DNA of 64,000 nt from Solirubrobacter taibaiensis (GTDB lineage Bacteria; Actinomycetota; Thermoleophilia; Solirubrobacterales; Solirubrobacteraceae). The DNA lies in the NCBI GenBank assembly GCA_027587225.1, contig JAPDDQ010000001.1:1-64000 (forward strand). The letters run 5' to 3'. Numbering within the stretch: position 1 is the stretch's first letter; every line of letters begins with the position of its first letter. Shown here one piece after another: positions 33,470 through 41,987 of this stretch. The notes under the pieces were generated by a model. It worked only from the letters and a program-made list of their open reading frames with translations. It did not search any database and was not told the DNA's origin. The translations under genes and the position numbers were made by a program.

Positions 33470-35392
33470 ATGCGGGTCCCGATCGACTGCTCCCTTCCGC
33501 CCGAGCGCGTGCTGCTCGCGCTCCGCCACGAGCCGTGGCCGTTCGCGCTGGTCGGCCGCTGGGCCGGTGGCGGCGCGATCGTCGGTTGCGCGCCGGTGAC
33601 GCTGCTCGCGCCGGGGGACGACCCGTTCACACGGCTGGAGGACCTCCCCGAGCCGACAGGCGACGCGATCGTCGGCGGCGGCTGGTTCGGCTGGCTCGGC
33701 TACGGCCTCGGCGCGCTGGTCGAGCGAATCCCGCCGCGCCCGCCGCGCCCGGTCCCGCTCCCCGACGCCCATCTGGCCTACTACGACCACGTCCTGCGCC
33801 TGGATGAGGACGGCCAGTGGTGGTTCGAATCGCTCACCGGTGACACCGCCCCGCTCGACCGTCTCCTCACGCTCCTCGCCGCGCCACCGGCCGCAGCGGG
33901 CCGCGCGCCCGCGCCGCCGCCGCGCGACGCGGCGCCCGCCGCCGCGCCGCCCGTCTTCACCTTGCGCGGCGGCGCCGCCCATCTCGCGGCCGTCGCGGAC
34001 TGCGTCGAGCGGATCGCCGCCGGCGAGATCTTCCAGGCCAACCTGTGCCTGCGGCTCGAGGCGGAGTGGGGCGGGGACGTGGCGGAGCTGTTCGCCGCCG
34101 CCGCGCCGGTCCTCACGCCGGCCTACGCGGCGTGCTTCGTCACGCCGTGGGGCGGCGTCGCGAGCCTCTCGCCCGAGCTGTTCCTGCGCCGCGAAGGTCG
34201 CCACGTCACGACCGGCCCGATCAAGGGCACCGCGCCCGAGCCCGAGGCGCTGCGCGACTCCGCGAAGGACCTCGCCGAGCACGTGATGATCGTCGACCTG
34301 ATGCGCAACGACCTGGGCCGGGTCGCCGAGTACGGGTCGGTGCACGCGCCGCTCGCGCCGTCGCTGCAACCGCACTCCGGTGTCTGGCATCTGGTGAGCG
34401 ACGTCACCGCCACGCTGGCCCCTGAGCACGGCGACGCCGCCCTGCTGCGCGCGACATTCCCGCCCGGCTCGGTCACCGGCGCACCGAAGGTCCAGGCGCT
34501 GCACGTGATCTCCGAGCTGGAGTCCACCGGCCGCGAGGTCTACACCGGCGCGATCGGCTACGCCAGCCCGCACGCCGGCCTGGAGCTCAACGTCGCCATC
34601 CGCACTTTCGAGGCCCGCGCCGGCCGCCTCTGGCTCGGCGCCGGCGGCGGCATCGTCGCCGACTCCGACCCGCACGCCGAGCTGGAGGAGTGCCTCGTCA
34701 AGGCGCGCCCCCTCATCGCCGCCATCTCCGGCTCGATCGCGAAGATAAAGGGGCCAGGCCCCTTTAGGTTCGGCGCGCCGGTGGTGAAGGGCCGGCCGGA
34801 CCCCGCGCAGGGGGTGTTCGAGACGCTGCGGGGGCGCGAGAACCTGGACAAGCACCTCGCACGGCTGCGGCACTCGGTGCGTGAGCTGTACGGCGAGGAG
34901 CTGCCGGAGATCGCGGTGCCGGACTTCGACGGGGCGGTGCGGATCGACTACGTGCCCGGGCAGCCGGTGACGATCACGACGCGCGAGTACACGCCGCGGC
35001 CGCTGCCGATCGTGCTCACGCCGGTCACGCTCCCCGGCGGGCTCGGCGCGCACAAATGGCGCGATCGGCTCCCGCTGGGCGACGCGCTGTTGCTCGACGG
35101 TGACGGCACGATCCTCGAGGCGGCGTGGGCGAGCGTGCTGATCGAGCGCGACGGTGTGCTCTACACGCCGCGCGAAGACGGCCGGATCCTGCCCGGCACG
35201 TCACGGCCCGAGGCGGTCCAGGCCGATCTATACCTGCAGCCCGGCGACCGGCTGTTCGTCAGCTCGTCGCTGGCGGGACTCGTGCCGGCCGTGCTCGCGG
35301 GAACCAGCCCGGCACCGCACGGCGGTAGGCCTCGTACTCGGCCCCGAACTGATTCCGCAACGTCGGCTCCTCATAGAGCCGCACGAAGCTGA
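33470..35392 (+). CDS. pabB: PabB-PabC fusion (aminodeoxychorismate synthase/lyase)
   Basis: The product is 640 aa with a GGGGA ribosome site before ATG 33470. Residues about 1-420 are the chorismate-binding PabB unit, with TTGPIKGTAPEPE, MIVDLMRNDLGRV and GSVTGAPK. Residues about 430-615 are a PLP fold-IV lyase, PabC, with GVFETLRG, the PLP Lys in GAHKWRDR and EAAWASVLIERDGVLYTP. Together they make p-aminobenzoate for folate; a separate PabA amidase is needed. The domain junction is a palindromic mini-repeat (about codons 425-438). The last 25 codons (past LAGLVPAVLA) run antisense over the next gene and look non-native. Confidence 0.85.
   Translation: MRVPIDCSLPPERVLLALRHEPWPFALVGRWAGGGAIVGCAPVTLLAPGDDPFTRLEDLPEPTGDAIVGGGWFGWLGYGLGALVERIPPRPPRPVPLPDAHLAYYDHVLRLDEDGQWWFESLTGDTAPLDRLLTLLAAPPAAAGRAPAPPPRDAAPAAAPPVFTLRGGAAHLAAVADCVERIAAGEIFQANLCLRLEAEWGGDVAELFAAAAPVLTPAYAACFVTPWGGVASLSPELFLRREGRHVTTGPIKGTAPEPEALRDSAKDLAEHVMIVDLMRNDLGRVAEYGSVHAPLAPSLQPHSGVWHLVSDVTATLAPEHGDAALLRATFPPGSVTGAPKVQALHVISELESTGREVYTGAIGYASPHAGLELNVAIRTFEARAGRLWLGAGGGIVADSDPHAELEECLVKARPLIAAISGSIAKIKGPGPFRFGAPVVKGRPDPAQGVFETLRGRENLDKHLARLRHSVRELYGEELPEIAVPDFDGAVRIDYVPGQPVTITTREYTPRPLPIVLTPVTLPGGLGAHKWRDRLPLGDALLLDGDGTILEAAWASVLIERDGVLYTPREDGRILPGTSRPEAVQADLYLQPGDRLFVSSSLAGLVPAVLAGTSPAPHGGRPRTRPRTDSATSAPHRAARS
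34742..34783 (+). repeat. Palindromic mini-repeat, copy 2, inside the PabBC CDS
   Basis: The core (34746-34766) is an inverted repeat with arms TAAAGGGGCC and GGCCCCTTTA around one base. It carries the same outer context as copy 1: AAGA before, GGTTCG and then CGCCGGTG after. The stem differs from copy 1 at several positions, but changes are matched on both sides, so the pairing is kept. It reads through in frame as KIKGPGPFRFG exactly at the PabB/PabC domain junction. Confidence 0.75.
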
Positions 35393-35765
35393 AGAACAGC
35401 ACCATCAGCCCACCCGCGTAGACGAGCAGCGAGCGCGCGCCGAACAGGCCCGCCTGGCCGAGGACGGCGGACACGACCGCGATGTACATCGGGTTGCGCA
35501 CCCAGCGGTAGAGCCCGCCGACGACCAGATGCTGCGTCGGCGCGACCGGGGCCGGCGTCCCGATCCCCTCCCTCACGAAGCGCGCGAACGCGTGGATCAA
35601 CACGGCGGCGGCGCAGACGGTCACGACCGCGCCGATCACGCGCCACCCGAACCAGTCGGGCTCACCCGACCAGCCGGTGATCGACCACGGGATCACTCCG
35701 GCGACGACGCCGGGGGCCAACGCGAAGAAGAGCGAGCTGCCTGCCGCTGCGGCTGTGCGTTCCAT
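35259..35765 (-). CDS. Isoprenylcysteine carboxyl methyltransferase-like membrane protein
   Basis: The product is 168 aa with four predicted membrane helices. The C-terminal half carries the family signature GGLYRWVRNPMYIAVV and, after the last helices, EEPTLRNQFGAEYEAYRRAV, the SAM-binding region of ICMT/PEMT-like methyltransferases. Bacterial members methylate lipids or small amines, or have unknown targets. Its last 134 bp overlap the tail of the PabBC frame on the opposite strand; this protein's end (VPGWFPR) is family-like, so the overlap is probably due to PabBC running on. Confidence 0.8.
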   Translation of the reverse strand: MERTAAAAGSSLFFALAPGVVAGVIPWSITGWSGEPDWFGWRVIGAVVTVCAAAVLIHAFARFVREGIGTPAPVAPTQHLVVGGLYRWVRNPMYIAVVSAVLGQAGLFGARSLLVYAGGLMVLFFSFVRLYEEPTLRNQFGAEYEAYRRAVPGWFPRARPARVPPATS

Positions 35766-35810
35766 GCCGCCTTCAGTCTCCCGAATCCGCGCAGCGTTAC
35801 GCTCGAATGC

Positions 35811-36596
35811 ATGCCCGACCATCTGCGCCTCGCGGTCGTGCCCACCGAGGGCAGGGATGAGTTCGCCGTCGAGATCCACATCAACGGGGTGGAGATGACG
35901 GCGAAGGGCGCCGGTCTGGGCATGGACCCGTTCGACGTGCTCGTGCCGACCAACCAGTTCGCCGCGGACGATCCGGCGACGATCCCCGTCGCCCGCTGCG
36001 AGTGCGGCGTCTATGGCTGTGGCATGACGGACGTGAGCATCACGCGCGCCGACGGCGAGGTGCGCTGGCAGTGGCTGAAGGAGCGCCCGATCCGGACGCC
36101 CTCCGTGTTCGACGCCCACCAGTACGACGCGGAGGTTCAGCGCGCCGCCGGCGATTTCGCCTGGGAGACGCCGGTGCGCACCGCGGGACGGCTGGTCCGG
36201 ACCCGCGCAGACGTGCGCGCGGCGCTCGCCGCGAACGACTTGCGCATCGACTGGACCGACAGTCATGAAGGGCCGTTCCAGGTCTGCCTCGCTTACCGCC
36301 ACTCGCTGCAGATCCTGCTGCGGTTCGAGTGGGCCGGGAGGACGCCGGAGGCGCTCGCCGACCACGTCATAGAGACGCTGCGGGACACGCCGCCCACCCG
36401 GTGGCGGGCGGCGTGGCACGCCAGCGATCGGGCCGTGCCCGGCCCGCCGCCGTTTGCGGGCCCGCGTGGGAGCCCTGGGTCTTCTAGACGGCCTCGAGGA
36501 ACCCCGTCACCGCGCGCAGGCGGCCGTCCTCGGCCACGGTGGCGAAGTCGACGCCGCGGGCGACCGGACCGTTGCCGGCCGTCAGGTCCCACGTGA
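35811..36596 (+). CDS. Hypothetical protein with Cys-rich motif
   Basis: The product is up to 261 aa from ATG 35811. Residues 1-200 are a plausible folded domain: VEIHINGVEMTAKGAG, VARCECGVYGCGMTDVSI (three Cys in nine residues, possibly metal-binding), then VQRAAGDFAWETPVRTAGRLV and ILLRFEWAGRTPEALADHVI. From about residue 212 the sequence turns into a Pro/Arg/Ser-rich tail that overlaps the SnoaL-like gene in antisense by 113 bp, so that tail is doubtful. I recognise no characterised family. It is divergent from the methyltransferase gene 45 bp away. Confidence 0.6.
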   Translation: MPDHLRLAVVPTEGRDEFAVEIHINGVEMTAKGAGLGMDPFDVLVPTNQFAADDPATIPVARCECGVYGCGMTDVSITRADGEVRWQWLKERPIRTPSVFDAHQYDAEVQRAAGDFAWETPVRTAGRLVRTRADVRAALAANDLRIDWTDSHEGPFQVCLAYRHSLQILLRFEWAGRTPEALADHVIETLRDTPPTRWRAAWHASDRAVPGPPPFAGPRGSPGSSRRPRGTPSPRAGGRPRPRWRSRRRGRPDRCRPSGPT

Positions 36597-36843
36597 AGCG
36601 CACGACGTCGTTGTGCGCGTCCGGCCCGAACGCGAGCTCGAAGCGGTGGCCGGGGAACTGCGCCTGCGCGGCGCCGATCATCGCCGCGATCTCGTCCGGG
36701 CCCGACCCGGCCATGAGCGGATCGACGTACGTGCCGTCCTCGGTCCACGTCTCGCCCACCAGCGCGCGCCGGCGCTCCGCGTCGCCCTCGTTCCAGGCGG
36801 CGATGTAGGTGTCCACAACGGAGGTGATGGTGGAGTTCGTCAT
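36484..36843 (-). CDS. SnoaL/NTF2-like protein
   Basis: The product is 119 aa. SVVDTYIAAWNEGDAERRRALV, then WTEDGTYVDPLMAG and the strand VVRFTWDLTAGNGPVARG have the pattern of the SnoaL-like NTF2 fold, a small cone-shaped domain used by isomerases, hydratases and polyketide cyclases. Start ATG 36843 follows the usual family N-terminus. Across a 50-bp gap lies a divergent XRE regulator with a palindrome, so this gene is probably the regulator's target. Substrate unknown. Confidence 0.78.
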   Translation of the reverse strand: MTNSTITSVVDTYIAAWNEGDAERRRALVGETWTEDGTYVDPLMAGSGPDEIAAMIGAAQAQFPGHRFELAFGPDAHNDVVRFTWDLTAGNGPVARGVDFATVAEDGRLRAVTGFLEAV

Positions 36844-36879
36844 GGCCGGTACTCTTGCGCCTGGAGGTAGGTGGTTCAA

Positions 36880-36894
36880 TTACCTCAGAGGTAA
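36880..36894. promoter_or_regulatory. Perfect palindrome over the XRE regulator start codon
   Basis: TTACCTC and GAGGTAA form a perfect inverted repeat around one A, ending on the first base of the XRE start codon. A further half-like site GAGGTAG lies at 36865-36870 nearer the divergent SnoaL gene. It is the expected place for autoregulation of both genes. No Shine-Dalgarno sequence precedes ATG 36894. Binding is inferred from symmetry and position. Confidence 0.6.
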
Positions 36895-37643
36895 TGGCCG
36901 TCGGACCACTCATCAAGACCTGGCGCACCCGTAGACGCCTGAGCCAGCTCGACCTCGCGCTCGAGGCGGGCGTCTCCGCGCGCCATCTGAGCTTCGTCGA
37001 GACCGGACGCAGCAAGCCCAGTGAGCAGATGGTCCTGCACCTCGCCGAGCACCTCGAGGTGCCGTTGCGCGAGCGCAACCGGATGCTGCTCGCGGCGGGG
37101 TACGCGCCCGTCTACGCGCAGCGGCAGCTCGACGCGCCGGAGCTCGCGCCCGTCAAGCAGGCGCTCGATCAGCTGCTCAAGGCACACGAGCCGTTCCCGG
37201 CCGTCGTGATCGACCGCGCGAGCACGCTTGTGGCCGCCAACGGCGCGGTGCAGATGCTGCTCGCCGGCGTCGCGCCGCACCTCCTCGCACCACCCGTGAA
37301 CGTCCTCAAGCTCGCGCTGCACCCCGAGGGCATGGCGCCGCGGATCGAGAACCTGGGCGAGTGGCGTGCCCACCTCCTGCACGACCTCGCCGCGGTGCGC
37401 GACCAGACCGGCGACGAGGAGCTGCACGCGCTGTACGACGAGCTGCAGCGCTACCCGGGCCCGGAAGCCGAGCCCGGAGGCAACCACGACGTGTTCGTCC
37501 CGCTCAAGATCGACGGCCTGACGTTCCTCTCGACCCGCACCACGTTCGGCACCGCAATGGACGTCACGGTGTCCGAGCTGGCGATCGAGGCCTTCTACCC
37601 CGCCGACGAGGCGACGTTCACGGCATGTTCTTCTCGCCGGTGA
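36894..37643 (+). CDS. XRE regulator with MmyB-like ligand domain
   Basis: The product is 249 aa. The helix-turn-helix (about residues 5-62) reads LIKTWRTRRRLSQLDLALEA, with SARHLSFVETGRSKPS as the recognition helix. The C-terminal domain has VIDRASTLVAANGAVQMLL and VNVLKLALHPEGM, the MmyB-like PAS-type ligand-binding domain of actinobacterial XRE regulators, which can bind fatty acids. The start codon lies at the edge of a perfect palindrome and has no ribosome site. The 3' end overlaps the ndh gene by 26 bp in antisense. Confidence 0.87.
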   Translation: MAVGPLIKTWRTRRRLSQLDLALEAGVSARHLSFVETGRSKPSEQMVLHLAEHLEVPLRERNRMLLAAGYAPVYAQRQLDAPELAPVKQALDQLLKAHEPFPAVVIDRASTLVAANGAVQMLLAGVAPHLLAPPVNVLKLALHPEGMAPRIENLGEWRAHLLHDLAAVRDQTGDEELHALYDELQRYPGPEAEPGGNHDVFVPLKIDGLTFLSTRTTFGTAMDVTVSELAIEAFYPADEATFTACSSRR

Positions 37644-38898
37644 TGAGCCGGGTCCCGCGGCCGTGGGTGAGGAAGCTGAAGCCCCAGCGCAGGAACACGA
37701 GCACCCGGTTCTGGAAGCCGACGAGGTACCAGAGGTGGATGCCGAGCCAGAGCAGCCACGCGAAGTAACCGCTGACGCGGATGCCCGGCGGCAGCTCGGC
37801 GATCGCCCGCGCGCGGCCCAGCGTCGCCAGGTTGCCCTTGTCCTTGTACTTGAACGGCCCTGACTCGCCGCCGCGCAGCTTGGACTTGATCGAACGCGCT
37901 ACGTAGCGGCCCATCTGCATCGCCACGGGCGCGACCCCCGGAAGCGGGTCGCCGTCCTTGACCTGCACCATGTCGCCGATCGCGAGCACGTCCGGGTAGC
38001 CGGGGACGGTCAGATCGGGCTCCACGAGGAGCCGGTCGACCTTGTCCTGCTCGGCACCGGCCGCCTCGGCGAGCTTGGTGGCGACGCTCGACGCAAGCAC
38101 GCCCGCGGCCCAGATGATGGTGCCGGCGCGCACCTTCTCCTCGCCGGTGTCGGACTTGATCGTCACACCGTCCGCGTCGATGCCGGTGACCATGTGGTTG
38201 GTCAAGGACGTCACGCCGAGCGACCCGAGCGACTTCTCGGCCTTGGCCGACAGCCGCTTCGGGAAGGCGGCGAGCACGCGCTCGCCGGCTTCGACGAGCA
38301 GCACCTTCGCCTGCCAGGTGTCGATGACGCGGAACTCGTTGCGCGTGTCGCGGGCGATCTCGGCGATCTGGCCGGCCATCTCGGCGCCGGTCGGGCCCGC
38401 GCCGACGATCACGAACGTCAGCAACCGCTCGCGCTCCACCGGATCGGAGACCACCTCGGCCTCCTCGAACGCCCGCAGGATCTGCGCGCGGATGTGCAGC
38501 GCACCCTCGAGCGACTTGAGCTCGGCGGCGTGCTCCTGCCATTCCGGGTGGCCGAAGTAGTTGTATTTGGACCCGCCGCCGACGACGAGCGTGTCGTAGG
38601 CGATGGTCTCCTCGCCCGCCGCGGTCCGCAGCTTGACGGTCTTGGCGTCCAGATCGAAGGCCTCCGCTTCGGCGAGCATGACGGAGACGTTCTCCTGCCC
38701 ACGGAAGATGGTGCGCAGCGGATACGCGACCTCACCGGTGCCCAGCGCGCCCGTGGCGACCTGGTAGGCGAGTGGCTGGAAGAGGTGGAAGTTGCGGCGG
38801 TCGACGATCGTCACGTCGACGTCCGCGCCCTTCAGGTTCACGGCGGCCTGCAGGCCGCCGAAGCCCCCACCCACGATGACGACACGATGCTTGGCCAT
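37618..38898 (-). CDS. ndh: Type II NADH dehydrogenase (NDH-2)
   Basis: The product is 426 aa. It has an N-terminal FAD-binding motif VVIVGGGFGGLQAAVNL, a quinone-site stretch FHLFQPLAYQVATGAL, a second dinucleotide motif FVIVGAGPTGAEMAGQIAE for NADH and the FAD segment VLAIGDMVQV. The C-terminal helix region WLLWLGIHLWYLVGFQNRV anchors it to the membrane. It oxidises NADH and reduces menaquinone without pumping protons. A GAAGGGA site precedes ATG 38898. It is divergent from a DoxX gene 19 bp away. Confidence 0.92.
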   Translation of the reverse strand: MAKHRVVIVGGGFGGLQAAVNLKGADVDVTIVDRRNFHLFQPLAYQVATGALGTGEVAYPLRTIFRGQENVSVMLAEAEAFDLDAKTVKLRTAAGEETIAYDTLVVGGGSKYNYFGHPEWQEHAAELKSLEGALHIRAQILRAFEEAEVVSDPVERERLLTFVIVGAGPTGAEMAGQIAEIARDTRNEFRVIDTWQAKVLLVEAGERVLAAFPKRLSAKAEKSLGSLGVTSLTNHMVTGIDADGVTIKSDTGEEKVRAGTIIWAAGVLASSVATKLAEAAGAEQDKVDRLLVEPDLTVPGYPDVLAIGDMVQVKDGDPLPGVAPVAMQMGRYVARSIKSKLRGGESGPFKYKDKGNLATLGRARAIAELPPGIRVSGYFAWLLWLGIHLWYLVGFQNRVLVFLRWGFSFLTHGRGTRLITGEKNMP

Positions 38899-38917
38899 TC
38901 CCTTCACACTATGAGAC

Positions 38918-39430
38918 ATGACATTCGGCATCGCGATCCTGAGGGCCGTCGTCGGCGGTCTGTTCATCGGGCACGGCACGCAAAAGCTCAAAGGCTGGTT
39001 CGGCGGCTACGGCATCGAAGGCACCGGCGGGTGGATGGAGTCGATCGGGCTGTATCCGGGCAAGCACCACGCCACGGCGGGCGGTTTGGCAGAGACGGCG
39101 GGCGGCGCGTTGCTGATCGCCGGCCTCGCGACGCCGGCCGCTTCGGCCGCGATCACCGGCTCGATGACGGTCGCCACGCTCAAGGTCCACGGCCCGAACG
39201 GCGTCTGGGGCCAGAACAACGGCTACGAGCTCCCGCTGGTCATGACCGTGGCCGCGTTCGCCATCACCGCCAGCGGCCCGGGCAGCTTCTCCCTCGATCG
39301 CCGGGAGTGGGGCACGGCTTGGGCGCTCGCCGCGCTCGGCGCCGGCATCGCCGGTGGCTACGCCGCGGTCAAGTACGGGGAGGGCAACGCTCCCGCCGAC
39401 GCACCCGGAGCCACTGAGGAAGCCACTTAG
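38918..39430 (+). CDS. DoxX family membrane protein
   Basis: The product is 170 aa with four predicted membrane helices. ILRAVVGGLFIGHGTQKLKG is the DoxX signature, followed by GLAETAGGALLIAGLATP. DoxX-like proteins associate with respiratory or oxidative-stress complexes in the membrane (for example MRC in mycobacteria). The divergent ndh gene 19 bp away fits a role near the quinone pool, but that link is inference. It meets the lipoprotein gene tail to tail with a 4-bp overlap. Confidence 0.85.
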   Translation: MTFGIAILRAVVGGLFIGHGTQKLKGWFGGYGIEGTGGWMESIGLYPGKHHATAGGLAETAGGALLIAGLATPAASAAITGSMTVATLKVHGPNGVWGQNNGYELPLVMTVAAFAITASGPGSFSLDRREWGTAWALAALGAGIAGGYAAVKYGEGNAPADAPGATEEAT

Positions 39431-40485
39431 CGGATTGAACGCTCGCTCAGCTCGAGCGCCTGCGCGGCGTCACCCCGCGTGACGAAGTGCGGCCCGGTGG
39501 CGACCACGTCGCCCTGGGACGGGAAGATCCCGTAGCGGGCGCGCAGAGCGAGCATCTCGATCGGCAGGTAGCCCTGCAGGTACGGCTGCTGGTCCACGGC
39601 GAAGCCGATCCGGCCCGCCTGGACGGCCTTGAGCACGTCCGGGTTGAGGTCGAACGTGCCGATCTTCACGCCCGATGGGAGCACTTCGGAGGCCGTGAGA
39701 CCGCCGATGGCGTTCGTGGTCAGCACGCCCTGCGCCTCGTCGGAGGCGACGGCGCGGCGGATCCGCTCGGGCGTTCCCGGGTCGTCGTCGGTGATGGCGA
39801 GCACGCGTGAGCGCCCGCCGCTCTTCTCCAGCGCCTCCGCCATGCCCGCGCAGCGCTGGTCCAGGCCGGTGTTGCCGACCTGCTGGTTGATGCAGATCGC
39901 GCGCTTGACGCCCGCGTCGACGAGTCGCTGTCCGGCCGCCCGCCCGGCGCGGAACTCCTCCTGGCCGACGTGCGCGAGCACGCCGAACGACCGGAACTGC
40001 CCGCTGCCGGAGTTGATCGACACGACCGGGATGCCCGCCCGCACCGCCCGTTCGATCGCCGGCTTGAGGCCGATCTCGGGGATCGAGACCACGAGCCCGT
40101 CCGGCTTGGTCGCGATCGCGTCGTCGATGAGGGCGACCATGCGGTCGAGCGAGTACTCGTCCGGCGACTGGTAGTCGACGAGCACGTCGAGCCGGCGCGC
40201 GGCGGAATCCACGCCGTTGCGGATGATGGCCCAGAACTTCGAGGACGCGGGACCGTGCGTGACGACCGCGATCCGCACCGCACCATCCGGTGCGGGCGCG
40301 CCCGGGGCGGGGGAGGAGCTCGGCGTGCCGGAGACGGTGACGTTCGGCTCGCGCACGGTCGTCGCCTCGCCGCACCCGGCAAGGCCGACCACACACGCCA
40401 ACGCAACCCACGACCGGGATGATCGCCCCCTGGGCGATCTCCCTGCGACGCGAGGCCGCAGGCCGAGTCGTCGCAAACGTCTCAT
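39427..40485 (-). CDS. Sugar-binding lipoprotein (RbsB-like)
   Basis: The product is 352 aa. An N-terminal signal with lipobox LAGC (about residues 35-38) marks it as a lipoprotein. The mature part is a type 1 periplasmic-binding fold: RIAVVTHGPASSKFWAIIRN, KPDGLVVSIPEIGLKPAIER, GIPVVSINSG and a C-terminal GFAVDQQPYLQGYLPIEML, as in ribose/xylose-binding proteins. No ABC permease or ATPase is nearby. Instead its ATG overlaps the histidine kinase stop by 4 bp, so it may act as the ligand sensor for that kinase. Confidence 0.85.
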   Translation of the reverse strand: MRRLRRLGLRPRVAGRSPRGRSSRSWVALACVVGLAGCGEATTVREPNVTVSGTPSSSPAPGAPAPDGAVRIAVVTHGPASSKFWAIIRNGVDSAARRLDVLVDYQSPDEYSLDRMVALIDDAIATKPDGLVVSIPEIGLKPAIERAVRAGIPVVSINSGSGQFRSFGVLAHVGQEEFRAGRAAGQRLVDAGVKRAICINQQVGNTGLDQRCAGMAEALEKSGGRSRVLAITDDDPGTPERIRRAVASDEAQGVLTTNAIGGLTASEVLPSGVKIGTFDLNPDVLKAVQAGRIGFAVDQQPYLQGYLPIEMLALRARYGIFPSQGDVVATGPHFVTRGDAAQALELSERSIR

Positions 40486-41987
40486 ATGGGCAGCCTCGCC
40501 TGCAGTCGCGTGCCCTCGCCGACCGGGCTGTCGATGGCCAACGTCCCGCCCACGGTCGCGACACGGTCGTCGAGGCCGCGCAACCCGGCACCGACCGACG
40601 GGTCCACACCACCAACGCCGTCGTCGGCGACCCGCACGACGAGCGCCTCGGGCTCCAGCCTGACCTCCACCCACGCCTGCTCGGCCTCCGCGTACCGCGC
40701 GACGTTCGTCAGCGCCTCCGCGACGAGGAAGTACGCGGCGGCCTCGACCGGTGCGGGCAGCCGCTCCTCGGGCAGCTCCACCTGCACCTGCACGGGCACG
40801 GTCGCCCGATCCGCGAGCGAGGTGATCGCCGGAGCCAGCCCGCGGTCGGTGAGGATCGCGGGATGGATGCCGCGCGCGAGCTCGCGCAGCTCCGCCAACG
40901 CGCTCGCCAGCCGCTCCGACAGCTCGTCGATCGCCGGGTCCTTCAGCCGTGCCTTGAGCATCCGCAGGTCCAGCGCGAGCGCGACGAGCTGCTGCTGCGC
41001 GCCGTCGTGCAGGTTGCGCTCGATCCGGCGCCGCCCCGCATCGCCGGCCACCATGATCCGCGCCCGAGAGAGCCGCAGCTCCTCCAACCGCGCTTGCAGA
41101 TCCGCGCGCAGACGCTCGTTGTCCAGCGCCAGCGCGGAGGACGCCGCGGCGGCCTCCACCAGCTCCTGGCTCGTGTCCAGGGCGGCGTCGTGGATGATCG
41201 CCGCGAGCCGCCGGCCGTCGCGCTCCACCGCCGTCCAGGCCCGCCCGGACCCCGACGCCGGCAACGTCACGTCCCGGCCCTGCTCGTCGACGAACTTCTC
41301 CCGGTCGGGCAGCCAGTAGGCGACGGTGATCGAGCGGTCGCCGAGGCTCTCCGCGAGCAGCTCGCGCACCGGCCCCGAGCGGGCGGTGCGGGGCACGAGC
41401 ACGGCCTGCGTGATCACGCACAGCACGCGGTAGAGCGTCTCCAGCGTGGCGATGGTGAGCGCCGCCGCGGGCAGCGCGAAGCCGAGCAGGATCACGCCGA
41501 GCAGCGGCGACAACGTCCACGGGCCGACGAAGTCCACCTCCGCCGCGCCGGCCACGCCCTCGATCCCGAGTTCCAGCAGCAGCGCGAACACGAACACGGG
41601 CACGAGCGCGACCGCCATCAGCGCCGCGGCCAGCAGCGGCCGGATCATGAGGAAGGCCGCCATCCGCCACAGGCTGCGCTCGTTGAGCAGATCCAGGGTG
41701 CGGCGGAGCGCGCCCTCGTCGCTGCGCACGCGACCCGGGTACTGCGGCACCTGCGTGTCCAGCCAGCGGTTCGCGGCGCGTCGGTCCAGCCGCGCGAGTG
41801 CCCGGCACGCACCCGCTCCGGCGACCACGAGCGGCAGCCCGATCCCCAGCACGCTGAACGCCGCGCCGATCACCAGCAGCGCCACCGCCGGCCACGCCAG
41901 CAGCGTCACCGGCAGGCTCACGATCAGGTACGCGACGGCGTGCCCGGCGCGCCGGAGCCGGTGGTCGAGCTCGAGGGTCGCGATCAC
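40482..41987 (-). CDS. NarL-type sensor histidine kinase
   Basis: The product is 501 aa from GTG 41987, overlapping the upstream DUF4097 gene by 4 bp. The N-terminal about 215 residues are a membrane sensor region with four or more helices, of the putative sensor type common in actinobacteria. The phospho-acceptor region RRRIERNLHDGAQQQLVAL is HisKA_3. The ATPase lobe has EALTNVARYAEA (N box) and VRVADDGVGG then GLRGLDDRVATVGGTL (G boxes). A cognate LuxR-type response regulator, normally adjacent, is missing here. A lipoprotein gene follows instead. Confidence 0.9.
   Translation of the reverse strand: MIATLELDHRLRRAGHAVAYLIVSLPVTLLAWPAVALLVIGAAFSVLGIGLPLVVAGAGACRALARLDRRAANRWLDTQVPQYPGRVRSDEGALRRTLDLLNERSLWRMAAFLMIRPLLAAALMAVALVPVFVFALLLELGIEGVAGAAEVDFVGPWTLSPLLGVILLGFALPAAALTIATLETLYRVLCVITQAVLVPRTARSGPVRELLAESLGDRSITVAYWLPDREKFVDEQGRDVTLPASGSGRAWTAVERDGRRLAAIIHDAALDTSQELVEAAAASSALALDNERLRADLQARLEELRLSRARIMVAGDAGRRRIERNLHDGAQQQLVALALDLRMLKARLKDPAIDELSERLASALAELRELARGIHPAILTDRGLAPAITSLADRATVPVQVQVELPEERLPAPVEAAAYFLVAEALTNVARYAEAEQAWVEVRLEPEALVVRVADDGVGGVDPSVGAGLRGLDDRVATVGGTLAIDSPVGEGTRLQARLPI

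Noticed and set aside
31337..35053. Very long leftward open frame running through the antiporter and PabBC genes
   Set aside because: Only its last 306 codons (DUF2332, from GTG 32257) are real. The remainder is antisense to PabBC and out of frame with the antiporter.
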